Assembly (NCBI RefSeq): GCF_029714305.1
Contig: NZ_CP121647.1
Coordinates: 4,608,501 to 4,672,500 of the forward strand
Source of the DNA: Bradyrhizobium sp. CB3481
GTDB lineage: Bacteria; Pseudomonadota; Alphaproteobacteria; Rhizobiales; Xanthobacteraceae
Direction of reading: 5' to 3'
DNA length: 64,000 bases
Shown piece after piece: positions 45,020 to 52,658 of this stretch (position 1 is the first letter of the stretch; every line of letters begins with the position of its first letter). The position numbers and the translations under genes were made by a program. The notes below the pieces were generated by a model. It was not told the DNA's origin. It ran no database searches and saw nothing but the letters and a program-made list of their open reading frames with translations.

Positions 45020-45030
45020 CATCGTCGCAC

Positions 45031-45354
45031 TCATCCCCGCGGCCCCCACAATATCACGGCAGCACCGACCAGACACAGGCCGGCGCCTGCGACGTCCCAG
45101 CGATCCGGGCGAATGCTCTCGATCGTCCACAGCCAGGCCAGCGACGCGACAATATAGATGCCGCCATAGGCGGCGTAGGCGCGTCCCGCCGCGTCGGTCT
45201 CGACGAGCGTGAGCAGGTAAGCAAACAGGACCAGCGAGAGCAGGCCGGGAAACAGCCACCAGACAGGCTTGCCAAGACGCAGCCAGGCCCAAAAGGCGAA
45301 GCAACCGGCAATCTCCGCAACAGCGGCGCCGGCATAGACGACAACGGTTTTCAT
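45031..45354 (-). CDS. YnfA/UPF0060-family small membrane protein
   Basis: A 107-residue protein with four hydrophobic helices: [20 protein letters not shown] at the start, [17 protein letters not shown] in the middle and [17 protein letters not shown] at the end. This is the YnfA/UPF0060 family, related to small multidrug resistance transporters. The ATG at 45354 is chosen over 45375 because the family begins with a short cytoplasmic stretch. It marks the start of the accessory block after the lpt operon. Substrate unknown. Confidence 0.88.
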   Translation of the reverse strand: MKTVVVYAGAAVAEIAGCFAFWAWLRLGKPVWWLFPGLLSLVLFAYLLTLVETDAAGRAYAAYGGIYIVASLAWLWTIESIRPDRWDVAGAGLCLVGAAVILWGPRG

Positions 45355-45417
45355 GGAACGAACGTCGCACGGCATCCGCTGCCGCTCAAGGCAGCGGATG
45401 GTTTGGCTGGCGCGGGA

Positions 45418-46131
45418 TCAAGCCCGCAGCATGCGGATCAGAGGCTTTTCGATCAATGGCCAGAGAACAGCGACCGTCATCAACGTCGTCGACAGCACCA
45501 TCATGACCAGCGTTGCAGTCGCCGCCTTGCGCCGCGTACGCCTGGATTGCCATGCGATCCACCCCCATGCGCCGAGGACGGCGAGGATGGCGAGCGCGGT
45601 GACCCACACATGGACGCTGACGAGCCACGCCAGCAGAGTCCCGGTGCTGGCGAGAACCGCGGCAGGAAGCGCAAACGGCAGGACGCAGCACACGCCGCAG
45701 GCGACCGCGCCGGTCGAAAGCGTCACGGCCGTGACGCCCGCTGCCTTCGAGCCTGCCGGCTCTTTCGAAGCCACCTTGGGAGGCACCGAGCTGGCGCAGG
45801 CGCAGGAAGGCGCGGACGCCTGGGCCAGGAACGGCTCGAACAGGCTGTCGGCGGCCTCGCGTGCCGCTTCCGGCGCGGCGATGGTGAGGCGGATTTCGTC
45901 TTCGGCTTCGTGCAGGTCGAAGGCAAGAAACCCGCAGCAAAGCTGCTCGTTGCGAACCATCTCGGCCACGCGGGCGCGTGCTTCGGGCGCATAGCGCAGT
46001 TCCAGCACGAGATCGCGGCGCCGATGGCCGCGGAGCGCATCCCGGTTCAGGGCAGCGATCCAGGACATCCGGTTCTTGTGCTCTCCTGGCGTCAAGGTGC
46101 AGGCGATGGGGGCGGCTTCGACGATCGACAT
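45418..46131 (-). CDS. MerR-controlled fusion: CC-containing soluble domain plus MerT/MerC-like membrane domain
   Basis: A 237-residue protein. The N-terminal ~100 residues (TPGEHKNRMSWIAALNRDAL, then VRNEQLCCGFLAFDL) are soluble and contain a vicinal CC. A linker has SCACASS. The C-terminal ~100 residues have three hydrophobic helices; the first carries GVCCVLPFALPA, a vicinal cysteine pair placed like those of MerT/MerC mercury transporters. AGGAGA precedes ATG 46131. A MerR-type promoter with a 19-base spacer lies directly upstream, and the MerR gene is divergent. No merA, merP or merB was seen. Inferred role: thiol-based binding and import or export of a soft metal. Confidence 0.7.
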   Translation of the reverse strand: MSIVEAAPIACTLTPGEHKNRMSWIAALNRDALRGHRRRDLVLELRYAPEARARVAEMVRNEQLCCGFLAFDLHEAEDEIRLTIAAPEAAREAADSLFEPFLAQASAPSCACASSVPPKVASKEPAGSKAAGVTAVTLSTGAVACGVCCVLPFALPAAVLASTGTLLAWLVSVHVWVTALAILAVLGAWGWIAWQSRRTRRKAATATLVMMVLSTTLMTVAVLWPLIEKPLIRMLRA

Positions 46132-46173
46132 GCAATATCTCTCCTGAAGATGATTGGATGGGACATTGCGGGA

Positions 46174-46204
46174 ATCGTACTTCCTCAAGTAACTTGAGGT
46201 TCAA
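46174..46204 (-). promoter_or_regulatory. MerR-type promoter with 19-base spacer
   Basis: On the minus strand: -35 TTGAAC (46204-46199), a 19-base spacer (46198-46180) and -10 TACGAT (46179-46174). The palindrome CCTCAAGT-A-ACTTGAGG (46183-46199) lies between and over the -35. The overlong spacer is what MerR-family activators correct by untwisting DNA. It drives the gene at 45418-46131. Confidence 0.8.
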
Positions 46205-46233
46205 GCGAAATGTTCTACAGAGAAGACAGATAG

Positions 46234-46722
46234 ATGAGCGCCATGAAGATAGGCGTGCTGGCCCGCCGCACCGGCACCAACGCGCCGATGATCCGCTACT
46301 ATGAGGAAATCGGACTGCTGCGGTCGGCGAACCGTCAGGCGGGCGGCCAGCGCGTTTATGGCGATGCCGATGTAAAGCAGTTGACCTTCATCCGCCGCTG
46401 CCGCGAATTCGGCTTCTCGATCGATCAGGTGCGCTCGCTCGTCAAGCTGATGCAGGATCCGTCGCTGTCGTGCATGCATGCCCGCGACCTCGCCCACGAG
46501 CATCTGGTTGCCGTGCGCACCAAGGTCGCGGAGCTGAAGGGGTTGGAGCGCAGCATCGCGGCTTTCGTCGCGAGCTGTGATGCATCATGCGCCGGCGGGC
46601 CGGGCCCTGATTGTGTCATCCTCGATGATTTGTCGAAAGGCCGGACGGCAAGGTCCAAGTCTTCGTCCAAGTCTTCGTCTAAGTCTTCGGCTCAGCGCTC
46701 GAATTGCAGTGCGTGTTCGTAA
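46234..46722 (+). CDS. MerR-family metal-responsive regulator
   Basis: A 162-residue regulator. MKIGVLARRTGTNAPMIRYYEEIGLL is the winged-helix start (first helix-turn-helix within residues 4-30), a dimerisation helix covers ~75-115, and cysteines occur at 56, 80, 115, 119 and 127. Cys80, Cys115/119 and Cys127 match the spacing of the three Hg-binding cysteines of classical MerR within one or two residues; the loop reads CDASCAGGPGPDC. The C terminus has three SSSK-like units, a probable disordered tail. It is divergent from its likely target gene and 34 bases from the palindrome. Confidence 0.88.
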   Translation: MSAMKIGVLARRTGTNAPMIRYYEEIGLLRSANRQAGGQRVYGDADVKQLTFIRRCREFGFSIDQVRSLVKLMQDPSLSCMHARDLAHEHLVAVRTKVAELKGLERSIAAFVASCDASCAGGPGPDCVILDDLSKGRTARSKSSSKSSSKSSAQRSNCSACS

Positions 46723-46831
46723 CGCGCGGCTCCCTGCGCAGATGCCGCTTCTTTCGCCGCGGCGGGAATGACTCGCTGAGGCGGCTCAGATCATCACCCT
46801 TCTCACCGCCATCGAGTTGACGTCACCAAAA

Positions 46832-46857
46832 GAGAGACCGCCCGAAGGCGGTCTCTC
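46832..46857 (-). terminator. Intrinsic terminator of the PEP-CTERM gene
   Basis: GAGAGACCGCC and GGCGGTCTCTC (46832-46842/46847-46857) form an 11-bp stem with a TTCG tetraloop on the minus strand, followed by TTTT. It lies 26 bases after the stop at 46883. Confidence 0.85.
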
Positions 46858-46882
46858 GGCATAGCGATAATCTTCCGACGCT

Positions 46883-47533
46883 TCAGCCTATCTTGAACGA
46901 GACCTGCTTTCGTCGGCGGTACGTCATGAATCCGACGCCGGCGAAGCCCAGCAGCATCATCGCCCAGGTGGATGGCTCGGGAACGGCGGCTGTCATCAGC
47001 CGCACATTGTCGAGCCCTTCCGTTTCCCCACCGCCGATGTACTCACCGCGAATCTGCAGTTTTGTGACATTGGACAGAATGGTTGCGAGATTGCCTCCGA
47101 GGGTGGCCTGGTTCAGTTGAACTTCAAGATGATACCAGCCTTGGCCCACGGGGTTGATGTTCGAGCTAAAGGAGGCCGAGCTCCCTCCACCTGAAATGAT
47201 GAGATCAACATCGTTGAAATATGAAGTACCTGTGAAAACTTTGATATCCCAGCTCAGCGTCCCGCCGGCGTAGGCACTCAGATTTCCCAGAAATTTTGCC
47301 GGCGCGATATAGTAACCCGTCCCTCCCTGAGGATTTGTCTCGATGCCCTGAAGATAGCCGCCCGGATTACCGCCAGCGTTTTGCCAGTTCGCCGAATAAT
47401 CGTGATAGTCGGCATCAACGGCGGTCCATCCATCCGCGCCCGAATTGAAGTCGCTCACAATCGTAGCTGCCGAAACCTGCGCGGCTGATAGGCTTAGTAT
47501 CAGCGCCGCGGTCGCAATAATGCTTTTTGCCAT
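46883..47533 (-). CDS. PEP-CTERM sorting-domain exported protein
   Basis: A 216-residue secreted protein: signal peptide ~1-22 ([19 protein letters not shown]), a beta-rich domain starting [15 protein letters not shown], and a C-terminal sorting signal [18 protein letters not shown] followed by YRRRK. The PEPxxWA form is common in alphaproteobacteria and is cut by an exosortase, which is not in this window. GGAG precedes ATG 47533. The gene is visibly more AT-rich than its neighbours, suggesting transfer. Probably an extracellular-matrix or surface protein. Confidence 0.9.
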   Translation of the reverse strand: MAKSIIATAALILSLSAAQVSAATIVSDFNSGADGWTAVDADYHDYSANWQNAGGNPGGYLQGIETNPQGGTGYYIAPAKFLGNLSAYAGGTLSWDIKVFTGTSYFNDVDLIISGGGSSASFSSNINPVGQGWYHLEVQLNQATLGGNLATILSNVTKLQIRGEYIGGGETEGLDNVRLMTAAVPEPSTWAMMLLGFAGVGFMTYRRRKQVSFKIG

Positions 47534-47833
47534 ATTAACTCCATTTTCACTGAGATGCCAAAACGGCCCAATTAATTTCAATTAGCAGTTTTAAAGTGTC
47601 AATGGACTTCGCCATTAGGTCGGGGAGCTTCACTCACGCGACATGATCGCGCGTGAGCCACGAGGAAACACTTGATCTATTGGAGAAATAACGCCGGACG
47701 CCACTGTTCAAATGCGGTTCGCCTTGGCGAATTGCTCAAAATAAATGCGCGAACCGCAATTGGAATTTCTCGGCTCCACGCGCCGACCTCGGCGATTATC
47801 TCGCGACTTTCCCAGTAGTCGGGACAGCTACAA
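47534..47833. other. Gene-free region upstream of the PEP-CTERM gene
   Basis: 300 AT-leaning bases. An inverted repeat CTCACGCG-N9-CGCGTGAG lies at 47633-47657, about 100 bases before the PEP-CTERM start, and is an operator candidate. No gene is evident on either strand. Confidence 0.4.
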
Positions 47834-48301
47834 TCAACCCGCCGCCGCCTGCTTCTTCGCCCGCGGCAAGAATGGCTTGAACGGCCGCTTGATCGCGCCG
47901 GTGCAAGCCCGCGTGACGGTCTTGCCGCCGTCAGTCCAGCTCTGCGTGCCCTTCAGCTTCGCGCTGCGCCGCACGAAGCTGCCGCTGTACTTCGCCTCAT
48001 ATTGCCGACTGCCGCCTTTCCAGCTGCCCTGAAGTTCGATCTTCGCGGCGCTGATCGTGCCGGTGCCCTGCTCGGCTGTGGCTTCGACCGCGGCGTTGCG
48101 CAGTCGCACCACATGGGTGTAGCGCGCGGCGCCGCCGGAAACCGAGACCTCGATGGCCTCGCGCATCTGGCCGCTGGTGAACGGCAATTTTTCGCACACC
48201 ATCGTGCCGCGATAGGTGGCATCCAGCACCTGCCCCGCAACGGGCGTGCCCGCCATCCCCATCATCGCCGCCGCCAGCACTGCACGTCCGCCCCGCATCA
48301 T
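47834..48301 (-). CDS. Exported hypothetical protein, 155 residues
   Basis: Signal peptide ~1-25 (RGGRAVLAAAMMGMAGTPVAG), then a beta-rich domain: DATYRGTMVCEKLPFTSGQM, YTHVVRLRNAAVEATAEQG and SRQYEAKYSGSFVRRSAKL, ending with a basic KPFLPRAKKQ tail. One cysteine near the start (MVCEK) and one late (TRACTG) may form a disulfide. The family is not named to my knowledge but has a consistent coding signal. Monocistronic, as neither neighbour is close. Confidence 0.72.
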   Translation of the reverse strand: MMRGGRAVLAAAMMGMAGTPVAGQVLDATYRGTMVCEKLPFTSGQMREAIEVSVSGGAARYTHVVRLRNAAVEATAEQGTGTISAAKIELQGSWKGGSRQYEAKYSGSFVRRSAKLKGTQSWTDGGKTVTRACTGAIKRPFKPFLPRAKKQAAAG

Positions 48302-48460
48302 GGCCGCCCCCCTGAAAATTCCTTGTTTGCAATTCGGGCACATCGTACCGGGCGCGATGGGCAAGGTCGATAGAGGTGCAAACCGCTTCGCTGCCGCAAC
48401 ATGGCGGTGGGGCTGAGACTTTCCTGGATCGATGGCGCGAGGCGCTTGCGTTGAGGTCGA

Positions 48461-48655
48461 TCAGCAGGCGGCATCGCGGATCGGCGGCTCGCCCTCCGTC
48501 GCGCCCGTTTCGATCAGCCACTCCCGCTCCTTGGCCAGCAGACGATAACCGGCCGCGATATCGAGATATCGCTTCCGCGTTTCGTCAACATCCGTTGTCG
48601 CAGCCAGCGCCTCGAATTCAGCCGCTCGCTGCAGATACTCCGTCACGCTACGCAC
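48461..48655 (-). CDS. Small helical protein, 64 residues
   Basis: A GTG at 48655 with AAGGGG upstream gives RSVTEYLQRAAEFEALAA, then RKRYLDIAAGYRLLAKERE and an acidic end. The repeated A-x-x-Y/L pattern suggests two helices. It follows copy B of the LPPG/WL/PK gene by ten bases on the same strand, so the two are a small operon. Common in Bradyrhizobium genomes; function unknown. Confidence 0.7.
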   Translation of the reverse strand: MRSVTEYLQRAAEFEALAATTDVDETRKRYLDIAAGYRLLAKEREWLIETGATEGEPPIRDAAC

Positions 48656-48665
48656 GGCGTCCCCT

Positions 48666-48863
48666 TCATTTGGGAGGTTGCAGGCCGGGCGAGCGGAGCC
48701 ATTCGTCCATGTGAGCAGCGGTCTCTGCCCGTCGCGCTTTCCGTTCGAGCTCCAGCCGCTCGATGCCGGGCGGCAGTTTCTCGGCTTCCGCGCGCCAGCG
48801 TTCGGCCTCCTGCGTGAGGCGGTCTGGAAAGGACAGAATGTGCTTGAACCGGCGTCGCTGCAT
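48666..48863 (-). CDS. Small helical protein of the LPPG/WL/PK type (copy B)
   Basis: A 65-residue protein from ATG 48863: MQRRRFKHILSFPDRL, a helix with AEKLPPGIERLELER, then HMDEWLRSPGLQPPK. It is the paralog of the gene at 22870-23073. GGAG precedes the start; an ATG at 48902 is also in frame. Probably cytoplasmic. Function unknown. Confidence 0.75.
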   Translation of the reverse strand: MQRRRFKHILSFPDRLTQEAERWRAEAEKLPPGIERLELERKARRAETAAHMDEWLRSPGLQPPK

Positions 48864-49213
48864 GGCGCGGCTCCATTCCCTGAGAGGATGGCGGGAGCGC
48901 AACTGGCGATCTCATCACCGATAGATGCCTTGGGACGGTGCGATGACGGGAACATCATGCGTCCTGCCCGCCGGCGGCGCTACCGTTTTATTTCGCTCCA
49001 TTCAGGAAACTTATCGATTTTCGCTCAAGTAGCGGCAATTGAGTAAGCGGCGCTGACTGATCGCAGCTCGGATATATCCGCCCTCCCCGACGCTTTTCGA
49101 GTTGATTTGAGAGCTATCCGCAACCGCCTAAATGGCGCGGCTCCGACACCGTGATCGTGGTGCATCCGGTCGAGGTAGCTCACGCGCATTCCAGTCAGAC
49201 AAGGCCGCCGACG
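48864..49213. other. Gene-free divergent region
   Basis: 350 bases between copy B and the PhaR-like gene. Overlapping frames here look like random open stretches. Promoters for both sides are expected, but none is clear. Confidence 0.35.
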
Positions 49214-49378
49214 ATGGCAAAGCTCATCCAGCGCCACGCGCAATCCCGGCTCTACGATACGCAAGCCGCTTGCTATGTACCGATAATGGATCTCCGCGAA
49301 TGGCGGTCGCGCGGGCTTGCGTTCACGGTCGTGGACGCCGAAACGAACCAGAACATCGCGGCAAGTATGCTGGCCTAG
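49214..49378 (+). CDS. Stand-alone PhaR-like DNA-binding mini-protein
   Basis: A 54-residue protein beginning MAKLIQRHAQSRLYDTQAA, then YVPIMDLREWRSRGLAFTVV and DAETNQNIAASML. It matches the N-terminal DNA-binding domain of polyhydroxyalkanoate synthesis regulator PhaR (pattern RLYxT..YV.L.DL...G..F.V.DA.T...I) and ends where the PHB-binding second domain would start. So it is either a free-standing paralog or a remnant. The start is fixed by the domain; longer upstream frames are spurious. Confidence 0.65.
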   Translation: MAKLIQRHAQSRLYDTQAACYVPIMDLREWRSRGLAFTVVDAETNQNIAASMLA

Positions 49379-49409
49379 CCATCGGACTTGAAGCTGCCTG
49401 AACCGCCGC

Positions 49410-49592
49410 TCACCGCGAGCCGTCGCTCAGGCACGCAATCCTTCGCGCCGGCGGCGACGGTTGCTTGGCGGCGATTTCAGCAAGCCGCACCTGCTCCTTG
49501 AGCTTCTGCAACTCGGAGAACCTTTTTTGCAGACTTTCCCTGCGGATCAGAACTGTCGACCTGGCAAATCGGACTTTCCGTTCCATCGCCAT
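49410..49592 (-). CDS. Small basic coiled-coil protein, 60 residues
   Basis: MAMERKVRFARSTVLIRRE then a heptad-like SLQKRFSELQKLKEQVRLAE, ending in a proline/arginine tail. GGGAGAGT lies directly before ATG 49592, a strong ribosome site. It overlaps the 3' part of the gene at 49477-49869 in another frame; the ribosome site favours this one as real. Confidence 0.6.
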   Translation of the reverse strand: MAMERKVRFARSTVLIRRESLQKRFSELQKLKEQVRLAEIAAKQPSPPARRIACLSDGSR

Positions 49593-49869
49593 ACTCTCCC
49601 TGCCACGCGGGAACATACCGCCACAACATGACGGCAATTGTTAACCAGTTCACAAGCGACATCAGGAATTGTGGCGCCGGCTCCGGCTGGCCTGTCGGCA
49701 GGCAAAACGCCTCGATCGCAACGAATGGCGCTGCGCGCTCGGCCGGCATCCCGTCGAATTGAAGATCGAGCGGCTTTGCCCATTTCAGCCGGCGCTTGGC
49801 GAACATTTCCAGCTTTGGCTCGATGCCTGCGGACACCCGCTGCGTCCAATCAATTTGGTTCGCCCTCAT
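49477..49869 (-). CDS. Hypothetical protein, 130 residues, overlapping both neighbours
   Basis: From ATG 49869 (MRANQIDWTQRVSAGIEPKL) the frame has high-GC third positions and protein-like content, including LMSLVNWLTIAVMLWRYVP, a probable TM segment. It begins inside the end of the 49850 gene (20-base overlap, consistent with coupling) and its last 116 bases overlap the 60-residue gene. Its 3' end may therefore be shorter in reality or affected by a sequence change. Confidence 0.45.
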   Translation of the reverse strand: MRANQIDWTQRVSAGIEPKLEMFAKRRLKWAKPLDLQFDGMPAERAAPFVAIEAFCLPTGQPEPAPQFLMSLVNWLTIAVMLWRYVPAWQGEYGDGTESPICQVDSSDPQGKSAKKVLRVAEAQGAGAAC

Positions 49870-50092
49870 CCACCATCCCGCTGACCTGATCGCCACCCCG
49901 TCGAGCGCGGTCAGGCCTGCCAAGCCAAAACAGAAACATCGCCAGCGCCAGCCCTGGTAAACCAAATCCAAGCCAGAAGCCGAAGACGAATTCGCTGTCG
50001 CCGGGTTCTCTCGCTTGCCAGGCAAACAGCAAAGCCAGAAGCGTGGGACCCAGCAGGAAAGTCGCAACGAGATTCAGCGCGTTTGATCTCAT
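49850..50092 (-). CDS. Small two-TM membrane protein, 80 residues
   Basis: RSNALNLVATFLLGPTLLAL and then FVFGFWLGFGLPGLALAMFL are two hydrophobic helices, with a charged tail (RPDRARRGGDQ). ATG 50092 is chosen since the frame before it is arginine-rich and not membrane-like. Function unknown. Confidence 0.6.
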   Translation of the reverse strand: MRSNALNLVATFLLGPTLLALLFAWQAREPGDSEFVFGFWLGFGLPGLALAMFLFWLGRPDRARRGGDQVSGMVDEGEPN

Positions 50093-50565
50093 GGTCGCGG
50101 CTTGCTGTGCGAAAAACCCGCCGACGGTTGCCGTTCGGGACGATCTGGATCGGGTGCAGATGAGCGTTGGTAACGTACGATCTTCGGGAACCTGCGTCAT
50201 TGGCGGCGCCAGCGAATGCATCGGTCGTTTGGAGTTTCACTTAAAGATCGCCTAACGGGCAGCATCATTTTCGCCGCCTGACGTTAATTTCAGCATCGTT
50301 TGCTGGCGATCAGGCGGCGGATGACGCCTTCGGCCCCGATCCGCTCCGCGCCACCGGTCACGGCGACTTCGCATTGGATATCCGGTACCGCAGCAGCATC
50401 GAGCCGCCCTCCAGCACTTCGCTGCGCTCCAGCGTCATGGCCGTCAGCGGCGCCCATCGCGGATCGGCAAACGGCGGTCCAGCGCCGACTGCTTCGGCCG
50501 CGTGTAACGACGGTGACAATGCCGTTAACGCGGATGCTCGACGCGTAGCGAGCGCATCATCAGCG
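50093..50565. other. 473-base region without a clear gene
   Basis: Short open frames exist on both strands, but none has a ribosome site or family likeness. A minus-strand frame at about 50350-50530 has coding-like content (WAPLTAMTLERSEVLEGG) and may be the remnant of a decayed gene. Confidence 0.35.
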
Positions 50566-51129
50566 TCATTCTAGCGCTGGACTGTGTTGCGTCCGGGCAT
50601 GCCACGCACGCGCCTTTTCCGTCGTTTCCTCGACGAAGCTGTTCTTGCCGGTTCGGTAGGCCTTGATGTCGTCCTGAGACGAGACGGCAAGGCTGCGCTT
50701 GATAGCGGCATAGGCGCGGGCTGCCTCGGGATGGGCGCGCAGATAATCGCGAAACACCAGAAACGCCTCCGTCCGCGGATGGCACGTCTCCATCAGATGC
50801 ACATGATGAGTCCACGGTCCCGGAGGGCCTTTGCGAAAAAACAGTTCGCCAGGCAGCCACGAAGCGTATTCCGGAATATAGACATACCCCAGCTCTTGCA
50901 TCGGCCCGACGCATCGCTCTAATGCCTCGTCGAAGCTCCGCACGCCGACCAGCAGATCAATAATCGGCTTGGATGGAAGCCCCGGCACTGCCGTGCTACC
51001 GATGTGCTCGACCGTCAAGACGAGCTGGCCGAGCGCATTCCGAATGATCGTGCTCTCCTTCTCGAACAACACCGGCCAGGCGGAATCATAGTCGCAGACA
51101 ACAATCGAACCCGCCCCGTATTTCTCCAT
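50566..51129 (-). CDS. GrpB-family protein (nucleotidyltransferase fold)
   Basis: A 187-residue protein: VCDYDSAWPVLFEKESTIIR, EHIGSTAVPGLPSKPIIDLL and RKGPPGPWTHHVHLMETCHP are the defining strings of the GrpB/UPF0157 family, a nucleotidyltransferase-fold group. The GSTAVPGL and KPIIDLLV segments form the expected acidic active site. Cytoplasmic; some relatives are fused to dephospho-CoA kinase. Monocistronic in the accessory block. Confidence 0.92.
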   Translation of the reverse strand: MEKYGAGSIVVCDYDSAWPVLFEKESTIIRNALGQLVLTVEHIGSTAVPGLPSKPIIDLLVGVRSFDEALERCVGPMQELGYVYIPEYASWLPGELFFRKGPPGPWTHHVHLMETCHPRTEAFLVFRDYLRAHPEAARAYAAIKRSLAVSSQDDIKAYRTGKNSFVEETTEKARAWHARTQHSPALE

Positions 51130-51327
51130 GCTCGCCCCCCGATTGTCTCGCGGGATCGTAACACGCAGGTCGGGGCGGATAAATCACGACTGGGTTATTG
51201 CATCCGTCGCGAAGGGGCGTCGACGCCGGCGCAACACGATGGATGATTTCTTGTCAAAGCGGTGGTCGACCTTGCCGGCATAGATCAGGTGTTGCCCCTT
51301 GCGGCGGCCGAGATAGATGCCGTCCGC

Positions 51328-51951
51328 CTACCATCGTCGACGTGGTTTGCGGTGGAAGGTCACCTCGATCAGCACCGCCATCACAGCCATGAAAATGATA
51401 ATCGCCGCTATCATGGCTCGAGGGCTCATCACGACCGCTTCTCCGACCGGCGGCGGCTTGGCCCGGTGCTGCGGAAGCTCCTGATCGGGCCAGCGGTCCA
51501 GGATCGTCATGACCACCGGCTCCGCCGTGATCGCTGCCAACTTGCCTTGGCCCCATGCGCGCAAATCATCCGTTGTCAGCGATGCTCCAGGCATCGGGCC
51601 GACATCAGCGATCGCCAGCGGCTTCGGCTTAGCTGCGTCATCCCCGGAAATCGAGGCCTGTGCATCCAGCGGATTGCGAGGCTTTGCCAGCTGGCGTTCT
51701 GACGATGGGCGGGAGTTCGCTGCGGCGTTGCTTGATGAGGTTGGCCAATGCAACAGGGATTTAGAAAGCATCGGCTTGCCTTCGTACCAGCATTTTCGGC
51801 CGTCGATCAGCCGATAGGACCAATAGGATTGCGCATTTGACGGCCGTTCCGCGCTGCACTGCTTCGCTTGCGTCGGCGTCGCCGCAAAGAAAACCGCAAC
51901 CGTCACACCGGCCACCTCGGCGCCGAACATTATCAACCGAAATCTGTTCAT
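51328..51951 (-). CDS. Secreted/anchored protein with CWY motif (copy 1)
   Basis: A 207-residue protein from ATG 51951: an N-terminal signal (FGAEVAGVTVAVFFAATPTQ), then a short conserved motif, CSAERPSNAQSYWSYRLIDG followed by RKCWYEGK. A low-complexity Pro/Ala/Ser region follows and a C-terminal TM helix (MIAAIIIFMAVMAVLIEVTF) with basic end. The YW-x-YR ... CWY motif recurs in the protein at 54043-55200. The two cysteines probably bond. Family unnamed to my knowledge; likely periplasmic with membrane anchor. Confidence 0.7.
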   Translation of the reverse strand: MNRFRLIMFGAEVAGVTVAVFFAATPTQAKQCSAERPSNAQSYWSYRLIDGRKCWYEGKPMLSKSLLHWPTSSSNAAANSRPSSERQLAKPRNPLDAQASISGDDAAKPKPLAIADVGPMPGASLTTDDLRAWGQGKLAAITAEPVVMTILDRWPDQELPQHRAKPPPVGEAVVMSPRAMIAAIIIFMAVMAVLIEVTFHRKPRRRW

Positions 51952-51995
51952 TACGCACCCACGCAACAATGGAACTGTTGAACAACAAACCTCAG

Positions 51996-52011
51996 TAACT
52001 TCAGGAAGTTA
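51996..52011. promoter_or_regulatory. Palindrome upstream of the CWY copy 1 gene
   Basis: TAACTTC-AG-GAAGTTA, perfect seven-base arms, lies 45 bases before the start at 51951 in an AT-richer stretch. It fits an operator for that gene. Confidence 0.45.
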
Positions 52012-52040
52012 GATAATCGATTAAGTCAGAAATGGGGCAG

Positions 52041-52060
52041 TTATCCACAGTTTATGCACA
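52041..52060 (+). promoter_or_regulatory. Two tandem DnaA boxes
   Basis: TTATCCACA (52041-52049) is a perfect DnaA consensus and TTATGCACA (52052-52060) matches TTWTNCACA. They are in the same orientation, 11 bases apart, in a gene-free region with AT-rich sequence to the left. Confidence 0.55.
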
Positions 52061-52191
52061 GGCTCCCCGCGCCTTTGCCGGGCCTGAAAACGAGACGCGC
52101 GGGGCATGGGTGACACTCTCGAAACGAGATCAGTGGCAATAGTTTCAAGCGAAGCGCACCTTACGTTGGCGGTCGCATGCAAAACCCGATG

Positions 52192-52359
52192 TCATTGATC
52201 CTCGGCTGTCTCGCCGGGTGCCGGCTGCAGTGAACTCAATGCTGCATCGACCTTCTCTAAGAGCCGCTCCAGCTCGGCGCGCTCATTCGGTCCCGGATCC
52301 TCTCCCAGCCTGCGCAGCAGTTGCTGTTTTTGAGCGAGTAGCTTCGCAAGTGATGTCAT
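52192..52359 (-). CDS. Small coiled-coil protein, 55 residues
   Basis: TSLAKLLAQKQQLLRRL, then ERAELERLLEKVDAALSSL and a Pro/Glu-rich tail. A single amphipathic coiled coil of ~40 residues is expected. Starts at ATG 52359; an ATG at 52395 is in frame. Common in Bradyrhizobium as an unnamed small protein. Confidence 0.6.
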   Translation of the reverse strand: MTSLAKLLAQKQQLLRRLGEDPGPNERAELERLLEKVDAALSSLQPAPGETAEDQ

Positions 52360-52658
52360 GGCATTTTCGTCCGAATACGAAGCCAGAGGGCGCATCGACC
52401 AAAATCGATCAAGCGTTCAGAACGGCCTCCGGTTCCTTAAGCTCACGAGCACATCGTCGCCGTTGAAAACCGACATGAGCACGATCATCGAGCGACAAGT
52501 CCTGCCGGCACGATAAGCGTCGTCCACGATCGAAACCCAGCTAGCTCACTGCAATGTTCCCCGGCGGAACATGAGATGATCGCGCCATCAAAATCTCCGC
52601 CGTTCGGAACGAATGCCCTCCCAAGCCTTTGGTCCTCGATCGACAAGAGGAGGTATCT

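Noticed and set aside
50300..50548. An 82-residue plus-strand frame in the empty region
   Set aside because: Ser/Pro/Arg-rich low-complexity content and no ribosome site suggest a random open frame.
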